The position numbers were made by a program, and so were the translations under genes. The notes beneath the pieces were generated by a model that had not been told where the DNA came from, ran no database searches, and saw only the letters and a list, made by a program, of their open reading frames with translations. Shown piece after piece: positions 7,893 to 15,272 of a DNA stretch of 32,588 bases (positions are counted from its first letter, which is position 1; every line of letters starts with the position of its first letter). This stretch comes from an uncultured Endozoicomonas sp. (GTDB lineage Bacteria > Pseudomonadota > Gammaproteobacteria > Pseudomonadales > Endozoicomonadaceae): positions 1 through 32,588 of the forward strand of contig OODV01000370.1 in the NCBI GenBank assembly GCA_900299555.1, in the 5' to 3' direction.

Positions 7893-8345
7893 TCACTAAC
7901 CCCCGCTTGCACAGGGAACTTTTCTGATTAATGTCAACGCCGATCACATTGATCCGCTAACCCCCGTTTACACAGGGAATACAACTTGGATCTTCAGAGT
8001 CAAAGCCTTAGTCCCGTTAACCCCCGCTCTCACAGGGAATACGATGATTCAGGGGCTTATGAATAGCTATAAGACCACTAACCCCCGCTCTCGCAGGGAA
8101 TGCTTTCCCTGTCTGTTCACACCCGTCCCGTTGCCACTAACCCCCGCTTTCACAGGGAATACGTGAGCGTTGCCATTGTGGAATACCGTAAATTCCACTA
8201 ACCCCCGCTTGCACAGGGAATGCATCGTGGGCAGGGTTCGCTATATAACCTGTTCCCACTAACCCCCGCTTGCGCAGGGAACACGGCAAGCTAACCGGCG
8301 TATTGACGCGCTGGCACCGCTAACCCCCGCTTACGCAGGGAATTT
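7893..8345 (-). CRISPR. Type IV-A CRISPR array, 8 repeats and 7 spacers
   Basis: Repeats of 29 nt start at 7893, 7954, 8014, 8075, 8134, 8195, 8256 and 8317. Spacers are 32 nt, except 31 (7983-8013) and 30 (8104-8133). Read on the minus strand, a repeat begins with TATTCCCTG and ends with GGGGGTTAGTGG, like type I-E/IV-A repeats with a stem-loop. Direction is set by the csf operon, which ends just upstream at 8406, and by the most degenerate end repeat lying at 7893. Repeats are not identical: loop and flanking bases vary, but each keeps a hairpin with a GNRA loop. Spacer 3 (8043-8074) resembles 20238-20269 of this window. No cas1 or cas2 is seen. Confidence 0.95.
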
Positions 8346-8405
8346 TTGAATAATAACCGATCAAAGAAAAAGCGCCACTCTTCTCTTAAGCACTAACACT
8401 CAGCT
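8346..8405 (-). promoter_or_regulatory. CRISPR leader
   Basis: The 60 bp between the csf2 stop and the first (leader-proximal) repeat are AT-rich near the array (GGTTATTATTCAAAAA on the minus strand). This fits a short leader. It may carry the array promoter, or the array may be co-transcribed with csf2. A CACTAAC heptamer at 8391 echoes the repeat end. Confidence 0.5.
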
Positions 8406-9530
8406 TTAAGCCACCGTCTTCATCGGATTAAACACACTGAAATCCAGCCCATATTTTTTCGGGTCAGCAAAGGCGTCCTGCGCTTTCTCCAGCGCGTCCT
8501 GAAGGGTAGTCAAGCCATTTTCCGGTATGATCTCAAAATCCAGAAGTCCTACCTTTACCCGGCCCAAGGTTACCGGATCTTCCAGATCATCACTCCAGGT
8601 TTTTACTTCCCAGTCCAGGGCAAACTCACCTTTGCCGTCGGCGGAATGGGCACCCACATAGGGTCGCTTGCTGATCTGCTTCAGGGCATAGAGGACAAAG
8701 CCCAGATCCAGGTCATTGGCGCGGGTAATATCAATGCCGCTTTTCATCAGGGTGCCGGGGCAGATGGCTTCATAACCTTCCACCGGTCTGACTAATGTTT
8801 CGGTAGGGCCTTCCTTTTCGGACTTGATGCCCGCCTTGATCTCTTCAAGCCGGTTTATCTGGTCACCGAGTTTTTTCTTCTCAGCAGCCGAGGCAGCGCC
8901 ATAGCCCTTTTTCACCTGTTTGATCTCTTCCTCGATTTCACGAACCTTGCGGGCAATCTCACCGTCTTCATTCATGATGCGCTTGAGCTTGTCGACGTCG
9001 TTGTCCGACAGCAGATCCACCAACGCCTCGTTGCGCTGGTGGGGCATGGCACGCATTTTACTGTGCAGGTAGTAAACCTGCTGATCGGTCTCTACCGGAA
9101 TCCAGTCATTCACGCCGAGGCTGCCGCCGTGTTTCCAGAAGCCACCGAGGCTGATCAGCGGGTTGATGGAGCGCAGCCCGTCTTCACGCTCAATCACACC
9201 GGACATGGAGACAGCACTCAGTTCTTTCGCCATCTCACCAATGGCCACCCCCTGAATCAGCATAAAATGGTCTTTCAGTGGCAGACGACCACCGGCGGAT
9301 TGGCAGGCACCGATCATCAGGGCTTCACGAATCAGGTGACGCAGCTGGGTGCCGGGAAAGAAAACGGGCGACCGATCCAGTTTTGCCCCCAGCCTTGGCA
9401 GCCGTTGCAGGTCTTTGGTGCCGGTGGTCGAGGCAAAGTTATCATCCGGGCGGCACACGGCCAGTCCGGAAACAGCGGTGGTGTGTCCACGGAAGTAGAT
9501 GGAACGTCGTTTTTCAGAGAGGTTTACCAT
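8406..9530 (-). CDS. csf2: Csf2, Cas7-like backbone subunit of the type IV-A complex
   Basis: 374 residues from the ATG at 9530, which has AAGGTG six bases upstream. The GTG at 9539 lies within that site, so I reject it. Csf2 polymerises along the crRNA as the complex backbone. The early YFRGHTTAVSGLAV strand, the GTQLRHLIREALM helix region and the later Gly-rich GLRSINPLISLGGFW and KQISKRPYVGAHSADGKGEF segments fit the Cas7 RRM-type fold of Csf2. A charged helical hairpin of about 60 residues (DKLKRIMNEDGEIARK onwards, roughly residues 180-240) is inserted and looks like a coiled coil. It is the last cas gene before the array. Confidence 0.88.
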   Translation of the reverse strand: MVNLSEKRRSIYFRGHTTAVSGLAVCRPDDNFASTTGTKDLQRLPRLGAKLDRSPVFFPGTQLRHLIREALMIGACQSAGGRLPLKDHFMLIQGVAIGEMAKELSAVSMSGVIEREDGLRSINPLISLGGFWKHGGSLGVNDWIPVETDQQVYYLHSKMRAMPHQRNEALVDLLSDNDVDKLKRIMNEDGEIARKVREIEEEIKQVKKGYGAASAAEKKKLGDQINRLEEIKAGIKSEKEGPTETLVRPVEGYEAICPGTLMKSGIDITRANDLDLGFVLYALKQISKRPYVGAHSADGKGEFALDWEVKTWSDDLEDPVTLGRVKVGLLDFEIIPENGLTTLQDALEKAQDAFADPKKYGLDFSVFNPMKTVA

Positions 9531-9552
9531 TTTAAACACCTTGTATTTAACG

Positions 9553-9630
9553 CTGCCCGCCTCTCGCCTGCCACTTCCCGTATACGTTACGCGGGTCTTT
9601 TTCGGGAAGCGGGGTGCGGGCAGCGGGGAG
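9553..9630. repeat. Palindromic heptad element, family B (copy between csf3 and csf2)
   Basis: CTGCCCGC (9553-9560) and CTTCCCG (9574-9580) face CGGGAAG (9603-9609) and GCGGGCAG (9616-9623). The right arm is a run of 7-base units CGGGNNG (CGGGAAG, CGGGGTG, CGGGCAG, CGGGGAG). It fills the csf3-csf2 gap. Confidence 0.75.
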
Positions 9631-9635
9631 CGATA

Positions 9636-10382
9636 TCAGATAATAACGCGACGGATTTTTTCAACCGCCACCGCTTCTGTGGTGGTGAAGCGACAATGGG
9701 AGTGCCAGTAGGGCGCACACACCGGCAGGGTTTCACCGTTGTCCAGGTTCAGAGCCGTGTCCGGGGGCAGTGTTGATCCGGTGTTTATCCGTGCTTTCAA
9801 CCAGGAGACCGGCAGGTTGCGGGCTATCTGCCCGTGGGCATCGATGCAGGAAAAATCCTGGTCGATCTCCTTAATGGCCACATGGTTGACCGTCCCGCTG
9901 CCGGAGTTGGCATTAACGCCCAGCCGGGAACAATGGAACTGCACCAGCCGGTCAATGCGCTCAATATCCCCCACCCCATGAAACACCAGGTAAGGTGAAT
10001 GAAAGGCCTGGTACTTATTAAGCCTCGATCGTTCGGGGCCACCATTGACCGTGATCTTACGGTACTGCTCAGTGCCGGAGGGGGAGATTTTACTGGGCAG
10101 AACAGTATCGTCCCGCAGTCGCATAACCCCCACATAGTGCCGGGTACGGGCGGTGATGGACTGCTCTGGCGTCACCCCGAAAGCCATGGCACTGCCGTGG
10201 TACATGCGGTGCTTTGCATCAAAGAGCAACAGGTCATCCAGCAGGGTCAGTGCCTTTTCACTGCACCCGGTATGGCGGTAACAGGCGTTGGACAGCAGAC
10301 CGTCAAGGTGGATGGCATGGTTTCGCAGGGTGATGTTTGATCCCAGCTCAAACACCAGTTCAAAGGGACTCATTACAGCCAT
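9636..10382 (-). CDS. csf3: Csf3, Cas5-like subunit of the type IV-A complex
   Basis: 248 residues. The opening strand plus the LDGLL motif (residues 26-30) is the typical Csf3 signature. Further on are a YHGSAMAFG segment, a conserved GPERSRLNKYQAF stretch and a Gly-rich region GVNANSGSGTVNHV, which would bind the 5' handle of the crRNA. Csf3 caps the 5' end of crRNA in type IV-A complexes. It overlaps the end of csf4 by 10 bp (10373-10382), so the two are translationally coupled. No sign of damage. Confidence 0.87.
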   Translation of the reverse strand: MAVMSPFELVFELGSNITLRNHAIHLDGLLSNACYRHTGCSEKALTLLDDLLLFDAKHRMYHGSAMAFGVTPEQSITARTRHYVGVMRLRDDTVLPSKISPSGTEQYRKITVNGGPERSRLNKYQAFHSPYLVFHGVGDIERIDRLVQFHCSRLGVNANSGSGTVNHVAIKEIDQDFSCIDAHGQIARNLPVSWLKARINTGSTLPPDTALNLDNGETLPVCAPYWHSHCRFTTTEAVAVEKIRRVII

Positions 10383-12541
10383 GCTAATACCTCCCGGGCT
10401 GATGTCGTTTCCGGTTGAATGATTGTCCCGTCCGCACCCAGCAACCGGGCACTCTGGTAATGTTGCTCAAAGCGCTCCGGAATAACGCCCTTAAGTCGGT
10501 GCTGGCGATCCGGTCCGATTCTCGGGTCGGCCACCCAGGCGGTAATCTCATCGTTATTGGCCCGAATACCCCGGCCAATCAGTCCCTGCTGAAATTTCCG
10601 CAGGGCACGATCCCGAACCCGGCTGTACAGGGATTTCAGGGCGTCCTCTTTGGTGCGTCCATTTTCCAGGTACCGGGCCGCAAAAGTGTTTTCCGTCACT
10701 ACATTGGGCGGCTGGACCGGAATCCGCGTGACCATGATGTTCTGCAGCAGTTGACGGCCGTTTTTCTGCCGGATGCTGACGCCTTCCCAGGCCGATGGTG
10801 TGACGATGGCGTTGAGGGTTCCGCGTTGAAGCTGCTCAATCAGGTTGTCCAGTTTTATGCCCCGGGTGTGAAAACCGATGTCCGCCCGATCCGTAAACCG
10901 ATCCTGTAACTCGTCAACCTCACTGAATGAAGGGCAGAGGCAGAGTGTTGGACCGGAAACCACAGCGGCCGACAGCATGCTGGCGGCGTAGTCGAGCCAG
11001 CCTTCATTGTATTTCGCCCCTTCGATATCGCCTTTCTCACTGGAAAAAGGCCTGGCAACGTCAGCGGCCAGAACAAAACGAACGTCACCGTACTGTCTGG
11101 GTGCGTAGTGCCCCCAGAGTTTGATGTCGGACTCTTTTAACCCCAGGGCGGAGCGAATCGGGGTATAACGGCTCAGCCCGCTTTTACCGGAGAGTCCGAG
11201 AGTGCCCGAGGTCAGCATCACCGACAGTGGCGGCTGGTGATCACTGATCCCCCGCACGAACTTGCTGAAGCCCAGCCCGGCAAACGGTTCATCAATGGCA
11301 ATGCTGCCCTGGCGATTGACCGGCGACCAGGCAATGCAGTTGGCCTGCTTTTGATCGTTCAGTACATTGTTCAGGGACTGGTAAAAGCCCTTAACCGCGC
11401 TGATTTTGTCGGCGGAGGCTTCACTGCTGGACGGGATATTGGTCATCATCGGTTTCAGGTGGTTTATGACCGTTTTGATGGACTTGATATAGTCCAGGCT
11501 GGCATGAGCGGGCAGCTCTTTTGAGAGAATACAGCTGGAATCAGAAAACAGGTTGCCAGTCTCATCCAGCACCCGTTGTAAACCCTGCAGCGACTGGCAG
11601 GCCTTTTTCGTATCGCTGCCTTTCCAGCCTGCCTCTTCATACAGCTCCTGCAATATAGAAGAAATCCGTCGTGGAGAGCTGCGCAGGCGCAAAATGCTCT
11701 CTGCGGCTTCAGGCATCCGGTCGGCTTCGTCGGCGATCAAGTAGGCGAATTTTTCGCTGCCCGCTTCCCGCTGCACGCCCCCCGTAAAAGCAGGTATCTC
11801 TTGATTTGAACTTTTACGGGTAGCGGGCGGCGGGTGGCGGAAAGAGATCTTATCTGCGGGAAGTGTCCCGTTGAAAACGGGAATCCCCCGGGCATACAGC
11901 ATCGAGCAGGTATGGCTGGTCAGCACAATATCGGCATGGCTGGCCGCGTCACAATCAGCACGGTACCAGTGGGCGTCATCCGCTGAACAATGTTCGGTTA
12001 ACGCAATGGCCGACTCGGTTTCTGGCAGGTTAAAGCCAGCGGCATTTTCTGACCAGTACTTAACATACACGTGAGGACCATACTGCTTATCGATCTTTTT
12101 ATGCAGCCCCAATAGTTGCTGTTTACTGTCCGGGTTTTCTACGCGTTTTGCCAGTGAGAGCAGGCGTCCGGGCGAAATGTACTGGGCTCGTCCCAGCCGG
12201 GTGGCAATGGTGACCGGGCGTAGCCCAAGATGATTGAGCAGGGTCTTGATGATCGCCTTATCGTCATTCAGCTGATGGATCAGATGGACTGTATACGTGG
12301 AGATCAGGGCACGCTGACCGGTTAACGAGAGATGCACCGCCAGTGGCAGCAGATAGGCCAGGCTTTTTCCGATGCCGGTTTCGCCTTCCAGCATGGCGGC
12401 CGAAGGGAGTTCCAGCTGCAGCCAGCAGCAAACGTCCTGGGCGTACCGGTGCTGCTGCTCCCGGTACTCCATACCATAGAGCCGGGAGAGCAGACCGTCC
12501 TGCTCAAAAATACGGTCTACCAATTGGGTGAATTCGGTCAT
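10373..12541 (-). CDS. csf4: Csf4, CRISPR-associated DinG helicase
   Basis: 722 residues from the ATG at 12541, which has a near-perfect GGAGGTGATT site. The open frame continues 45 codons upstream through a palindromic repeat, so that longer start is unlikely. Superfamily 2 XPD/DinG helicase: Q-type motif YREQQHRYA, Walker A GETGIGKS (residues 53-60), DEAD box in ADEADRMPE, TSGTLG, PSAWEGVS, and motif VI GRGIR. The region that holds the four-cysteine iron-sulfur cluster in DinG has only two cysteines (EHCSADD and RADCDAA), so the cluster is probably lost. Csf4 is recruited by the crRNA complex and unwinds or silences the target without cutting. An in-frame palindromic insert lies just before the DEAD box. 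Confidence 0.92.
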   Translation of the reverse strand: MTEFTQLVDRIFEQDGLLSRLYGMEYREQQHRYAQDVCCWLQLELPSAAMLEGETGIGKSLAYLLPLAVHLSLTGQRALISTYTVHLIHQLNDDKAIIKTLLNHLGLRPVTIATRLGRAQYISPGRLLSLAKRVENPDSKQQLLGLHKKIDKQYGPHVYVKYWSENAAGFNLPETESAIALTEHCSADDAHWYRADCDAASHADIVLTSHTCSMLYARGIPVFNGTLPADKISFRHPPPATRKSSNQEIPAFTGGVQREAGSEKFAYLIADEADRMPEAAESILRLRSSPRRISSILQELYEEAGWKGSDTKKACQSLQGLQRVLDETGNLFSDSSCILSKELPAHASLDYIKSIKTVINHLKPMMTNIPSSSEASADKISAVKGFYQSLNNVLNDQKQANCIAWSPVNRQGSIAIDEPFAGLGFSKFVRGISDHQPPLSVMLTSGTLGLSGKSGLSRYTPIRSALGLKESDIKLWGHYAPRQYGDVRFVLAADVARPFSSEKGDIEGAKYNEGWLDYAASMLSAAVVSGPTLCLCPSFSEVDELQDRFTDRADIGFHTRGIKLDNLIEQLQRGTLNAIVTPSAWEGVSIRQKNGRQLLQNIMVTRIPVQPPNVVTENTFAARYLENGRTKEDALKSLYSRVRDRALRKFQQGLIGRGIRANNDEITAWVADPRIGPDRQHRLKGVIPERFEQHYQSARLLGADGTIIQPETTSAREVLAWL
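11757..11843. repeat. Palindromic heptad element, family B, translated inside csf4
   Basis: Core arms CCCGTAAAAG (11781-11790) and CTTTTACGGG (11811-11820) are a perfect 10-bp inverted repeat with a 20-nt loop. They are flanked by CGGGNNG-type heptads on both sides. It is read through in frame by csf4, adding roughly 27 residues just ahead of the DEAD motif. Confidence 0.8.
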
Positions 12542-12549
12542 GTTAATCA

Positions 12550-12628
12550 CCTCCCGCTTCACGCGACCCGTTTCCCGAAAAAGCCAGTACCTCCTGTGTC
12601 GAGCTTTCACGGGCGACGGGTCGCGGAT
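12550..12628. repeat. Palindromic heptad element, family B (copy between csf5 and csf4)
   Basis: Outer arms CGCGACCCGT (12562-12571) and ACGGGTCGCG (12616-12625) pair perfectly. Inner arms CCCGAAAAAG (12574-12583) and CTTTCACGGG (12604-12613) enclose a 20-nt loop, which shares 12 of 20 bases with the loop of the copy inside csf4. It fills the csf5-csf4 gap and sits just above the csf4 ribosome site. Confidence 0.8.
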
Positions 12629-12676
12629 ATCGGACAGCGTTATTTTCGGGGGAGCGAAACACGCTAAAATAACCAA

Positions 12677-13264
12677 TCATTCTGTACCATCCGCCTCTAA
12701 CAACAGCCCAAACCCAAACGCTTTTTTGCGTCCGATGCCCCGTTGATACGCCGTTTTGACCAATGCCGGGCCCATAATTCGGGCATGGAAAACAACATCT
12801 ACCGCATTGATGAAGTGCCTCCGTTTCATGGGTATCCGGTTCTGACTGATGATCGCGGCATTTTCCAGTGCCATCCCGTTCTGCATCAGTAACCGGCGTA
12901 GCCAGCCTTCCACGTCTGAGGCGGCAACGCTTTTCTCTACCTTCTTACTGCCTTTTTCCTTCAGTCCATGCTCCACACGAATACGGCAGGAGATATTCAG
13001 ACGGCAGTTAAATTTACGGACCTCACCCTCGGTAAACTCAATAGCCTGTTCCTTTACCCTGGGCACCGAGCCCAGAGGACGATGGGATGAACGAACCAGC
13101 AAAACAGAACCATCCGCACCATTACTGATAGAACGCCAAAGCGGTCTTGATGCCTGAGTATTCAGCCCATGACCGCCTCCACAGACGGCATCCATGACGT
13201 GCTGGTGCAGTTTATAAACTTCGAAGGGAGCCAGTGGGCTGTGCAGCATGTATTCAAAAACCAT
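12677..13264 (-). CDS. csf5: Csf5, Cas6-like crRNA processing endonuclease
   Basis: 195 residues. Cas6e-like layout: an N-terminal ferredoxin-type domain with His-containing helix (MLHSPLAPFEVYKLHQHVMD) and a C-terminal glycine loop GIGRKKAFGFGLL (residues 176-188) typical of Cas6e/Csf5. The enzyme cuts the array transcript at the base of the repeat hairpin and stays with the crRNA. The start overlaps the csf1 stop (TGATG at 13262-13266), so csf1 and csf5 are coupled. Histidines near the N-terminus are candidates for catalysis. Its substrate repeats vary in this array but keep one shape. Confidence 0.87.
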   Translation of the reverse strand: MVFEYMLHSPLAPFEVYKLHQHVMDAVCGGGHGLNTQASRPLWRSISNGADGSVLLVRSSHRPLGSVPRVKEQAIEFTEGEVRKFNCRLNISCRIRVEHGLKEKGSKKVEKSVAASDVEGWLRRLLMQNGMALENAAIISQNRIPMKRRHFINAVDVVFHARIMGPALVKTAYQRGIGRKKAFGFGLLLEADGTE

Positions 13265-14061
13265 CAGAGCGACCTGAGCAGTTGAAGTTTATTGTGGGGG
13301 TCTGCGGGCAAGGATCTGGCAATGGTCAAGGCTTCCGCATGGGTGTTTAAAAATGCATGTAGCCCATCATCGTTGGGTGCTATTTGACCGTGGCAGCTTC
13401 TAAATATATAGCCTTCCAGCTTTTTCCAGCCCGCTTTATCATGCTGCTGCATGGTGCGGATAGACTGCATCAGTCCGGTATTCAGTCGCCAGGTTGAATC
13501 GGCAGAGCAGATATTGATCGACGCTTTGCTGATGGTCAGCCGAAGGTTGGCCACCAGTTCCGCCTTTTTACGGCCAAGGTCGGAAATATACAGCAGCGGA
13601 AATGCCTCATTCCCCAGTTCCAGGATAAGGTTCAGGGCATAATCCAGTGCGCCTTTGCCACTCACCTGATGCTGCTCGAAAATCGGGTTGCTGGCGGTTT
13701 TCAGTCGTTTGTCCCAACCGGGGTTGGTGAACAGTATCTTTTGCTGCTGGGTCACCAGCAATCCACAACCAACCAGCATGCCCAGTTTACCCGCAGCCGT
13801 TGGTTTTTCCGGTGTTCCCTTTTCGATGCCCATGTATTGGTAACTGCCGTGAAAGAGGGCGTTGCAGGGGGCACAAATGGGCACATTCAGCTGGATATAA
13901 TTGTCCAGCCTTTGCTGATACAGCGGCACTATCCACTCACTGGATGGTCTGCCACAGCAGTAGCAGCTGATGGGCTCATCACTGTCGTTTGCATTCAGCA
14001 GCTGCATCTCCTCAGCCATCGGGTGGGTGGCATGGCGCCACAGAAAATCAATACCATCCAT
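13264..14061 (-). CDS. csf1: Csf1, zinc-finger large-subunit-like (Cas8-like) protein
   Basis: 265 residues, the first gene of the csf operon. The defining mark is a four-cysteine zinc site in the N-terminal quarter: C33-x2-C36 (CYCCGRP) and C63-x2-C66 (ICAPCNALFHGS). The remainder is helical and variable, as usual for Csf1. Csf1 takes the place of the large subunit and is thought to recognise the PAM side of the target. AGG lies about eight bases before the ATG. A divergent porin gene starts 323 bp away, so the operon promoter should be in 14062-14383. Confidence 0.85.
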   Translation of the reverse strand: MDGIDFLWRHATHPMAEEMQLLNANDSDEPISCYCCGRPSSEWIVPLYQQRLDNYIQLNVPICAPCNALFHGSYQYMGIEKGTPEKPTAAGKLGMLVGCGLLVTQQQKILFTNPGWDKRLKTASNPIFEQHQVSGKGALDYALNLILELGNEAFPLLYISDLGRKKAELVANLRLTISKASINICSADSTWRLNTGLMQSIRTMQQHDKAGWKKLEGYIFRSCHGQIAPNDDGLHAFLNTHAEALTIARSLPADPHNKLQLLRSL

Positions 14062-14383
14062 TACTACTACCTGGGAACATTAACTGCCGGTAACTGGAAA
14101 AAGGTGGGGGAGGGGTGTTGGCAAAGAGCCGTTGTTGAAAATCAGTCTAGCCACTCATTGTGCAAATTAACCAAAAAAGAAGAAATTGCAGCGGGAAATA
14201 CGAAGAGTACATAGGGTATGAACGTTAATGGCACTGTTCGTTTGCGTATATCCGTACATGCTCTCTCAAGGTGTGCCGGGGTATTCGATTTTTGTTGCCG
14301 TTATACGGACAAGTCACAGGTTTTAATAACTGGTTTTTCTAACACAATGCACTTTTAAACGCCTAACTAATAAAAGGTACTCA
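14062..14383. promoter_or_regulatory. Divergent promoter region csf1 / porin
   Basis: 322 bp without a gene, AT-rich toward the porin, between the minus-strand csf operon and the plus-strand porin gene. AAAAGG precedes the porin ATG by five bases. The near-palindromes GTATATCCGTAC (about 14248) and CCGTTATACGG (about 14299) could be operator halves. I cannot fix promoter boxes. Confidence 0.4.
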
Positions 14384-15037
14384 ATGAAGCGCACAATCCT
14401 GGCGGTTGCCCTGTCTGCAGCCTCTGCTCTTTCTTTCGCTGGCGACAGCTATATCACCGGTAACGTTCAGCACCACAGCAACCCTCAGTTCAGTGGTTCC
14501 CGCGTGACCTCTACCATCGAAGCTGGTCACACCTTTGCCACCACTGAGCGTGGCGGCCTGACTGTACTGACTGAAATCGATGGCATCAAGCTGGGCAACA
14601 ATGCGGCAAGCAACGATGCGGGGCCTTTCCTGACGCTGGGTTTTGAACAGGCGTACAATATCAACGAACGACTGTGGGTGGCTGCCGGTTATCAGCACGT
14701 TCTGCAGGACGGTGATTCTATTTCTGCCCGTCCGCTGGTGAAAATCGGTTATCACTTCGATAACGGCGTATCCATCAGCAACCGTACCCGTGTGCAACTG
14801 GATCAGACCGATGCGGATCAAGACGATGTACGTACCGATAACGCCATCAGCTATCAGCTGCCAGCCTACCCGGTGCAGGTGAAGTACAACAACGTGTACC
14901 TGTGGGATAAAGAGGAAATGGATCACGAGTTCCGTGCTACCTGGACCCGCAACGGCGTGCAGCCATACGCTGAGTGGCGCAACCAGGGTGACCGCGCTAA
15001 CAACGCCATGGTGTTTGGTGCGACCGTTAGCTTCTGA
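14384..15037 (+). CDS. KdgM-family outer-membrane oligosaccharide porin
   Basis: 217 residues: signal peptide LAVALSAASALSFA, then about twelve amphipathic beta-strands ending in GATVSF, with the terminal Phe needed for outer-membrane insertion. Length and strand pattern match KdgM-type oligogalacturonate porins (DSYITGNVQHHSN, KIGYHFDNG, NNVYLWDKEEMDHEFRATW). The substrate is likely an acidic oligosaccharide, but the locus has no pectin or alginate genes to confirm it. The gene is monocistronic, and palindromic repeats follow. High GC and codon use differ from the AT-rich cassettes, so it looks like core genome. Confidence 0.82.
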   Translation: MKRTILAVALSAASALSFAGDSYITGNVQHHSNPQFSGSRVTSTIEAGHTFATTERGGLTVLTEIDGIKLGNNAASNDAGPFLTLGFEQAYNINERLWVAAGYQHVLQDGDSISARPLVKIGYHFDNGVSISNRTRVQLDQTDADQDDVRTDNAISYQLPAYPVQVKYNNVYLWDKEEMDHEFRATWTRNGVQPYAEWRNQGDRANNAMVFGATVSF

Positions 15038-15060
15038 TCAGTTGCTACACCATGCTTGAG

Positions 15061-15093
15061 CTCGTTCCCACGGTCCTCCGTGGGAATGCCTAC
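15061..15093. repeat. REP-like palindrome, family C (copy 2, inverted)
   Basis: TTCCCACGG and CCGTGGGAA form a perfect 9-bp stem with a 4-nt loop. The unit is in opposite orientation to copy 3, about 90 bp away, as in paired REP (BIME) arrangements. Confidence 0.75.
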
Positions 15094-15177
15094 CCGACCT
15101 CGCTGTAAATGCAAAATCCCCATTCAACTCCCGGGATTCCGGACAAAAACAGACCGTTTTGGATTCGGCAAACTCCG

Positions 15178-15268
15178 GTATGCATTCCCACGCAGAGCAT
15201 GGGAACGAGGGTATAAACTTGCTTCCCGCTTCCCGCTTCCTATTTCCCATTCACCATTTCCCGCTCTT
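15178..15268. repeat. REP-like palindrome, family C (copy 3) plus pyrimidine heptads
   Basis: GCATTCCCACGC/GCATGGGAACGAG hairpin at 15178-15214. It is followed by 7-base units of the CCCGCTT type (15222-15268), which are half of a family B element. Confidence 0.65.
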
Positions 15269-15272
15269 CTGA

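Noticed and set aside
8391-8407. CACTAAC heptamer with GCTT nearby, a possible ninth repeat in the leader
   Set aside because: It is out of phase with the 60-61 bp period and lacks the C-run and the other arm.
9039-9776. 245-codon plus-strand open frame across csf2 and csf3
   Set aside because: It runs antisense through two recognised csf genes and the palindrome between them, with low-sense protein sequence.
7893-14061. Alternative assignment as a type I-E or minimal type I CRISPR system because of the I-E-like repeat and Cas6e-like enzyme
   Set aside because: There is no cas3, cas8e, cse2 or cas1/cas2. The DinG helicase, the four-cysteine Csf1 and Csf2/Csf3 identify type IV-A.
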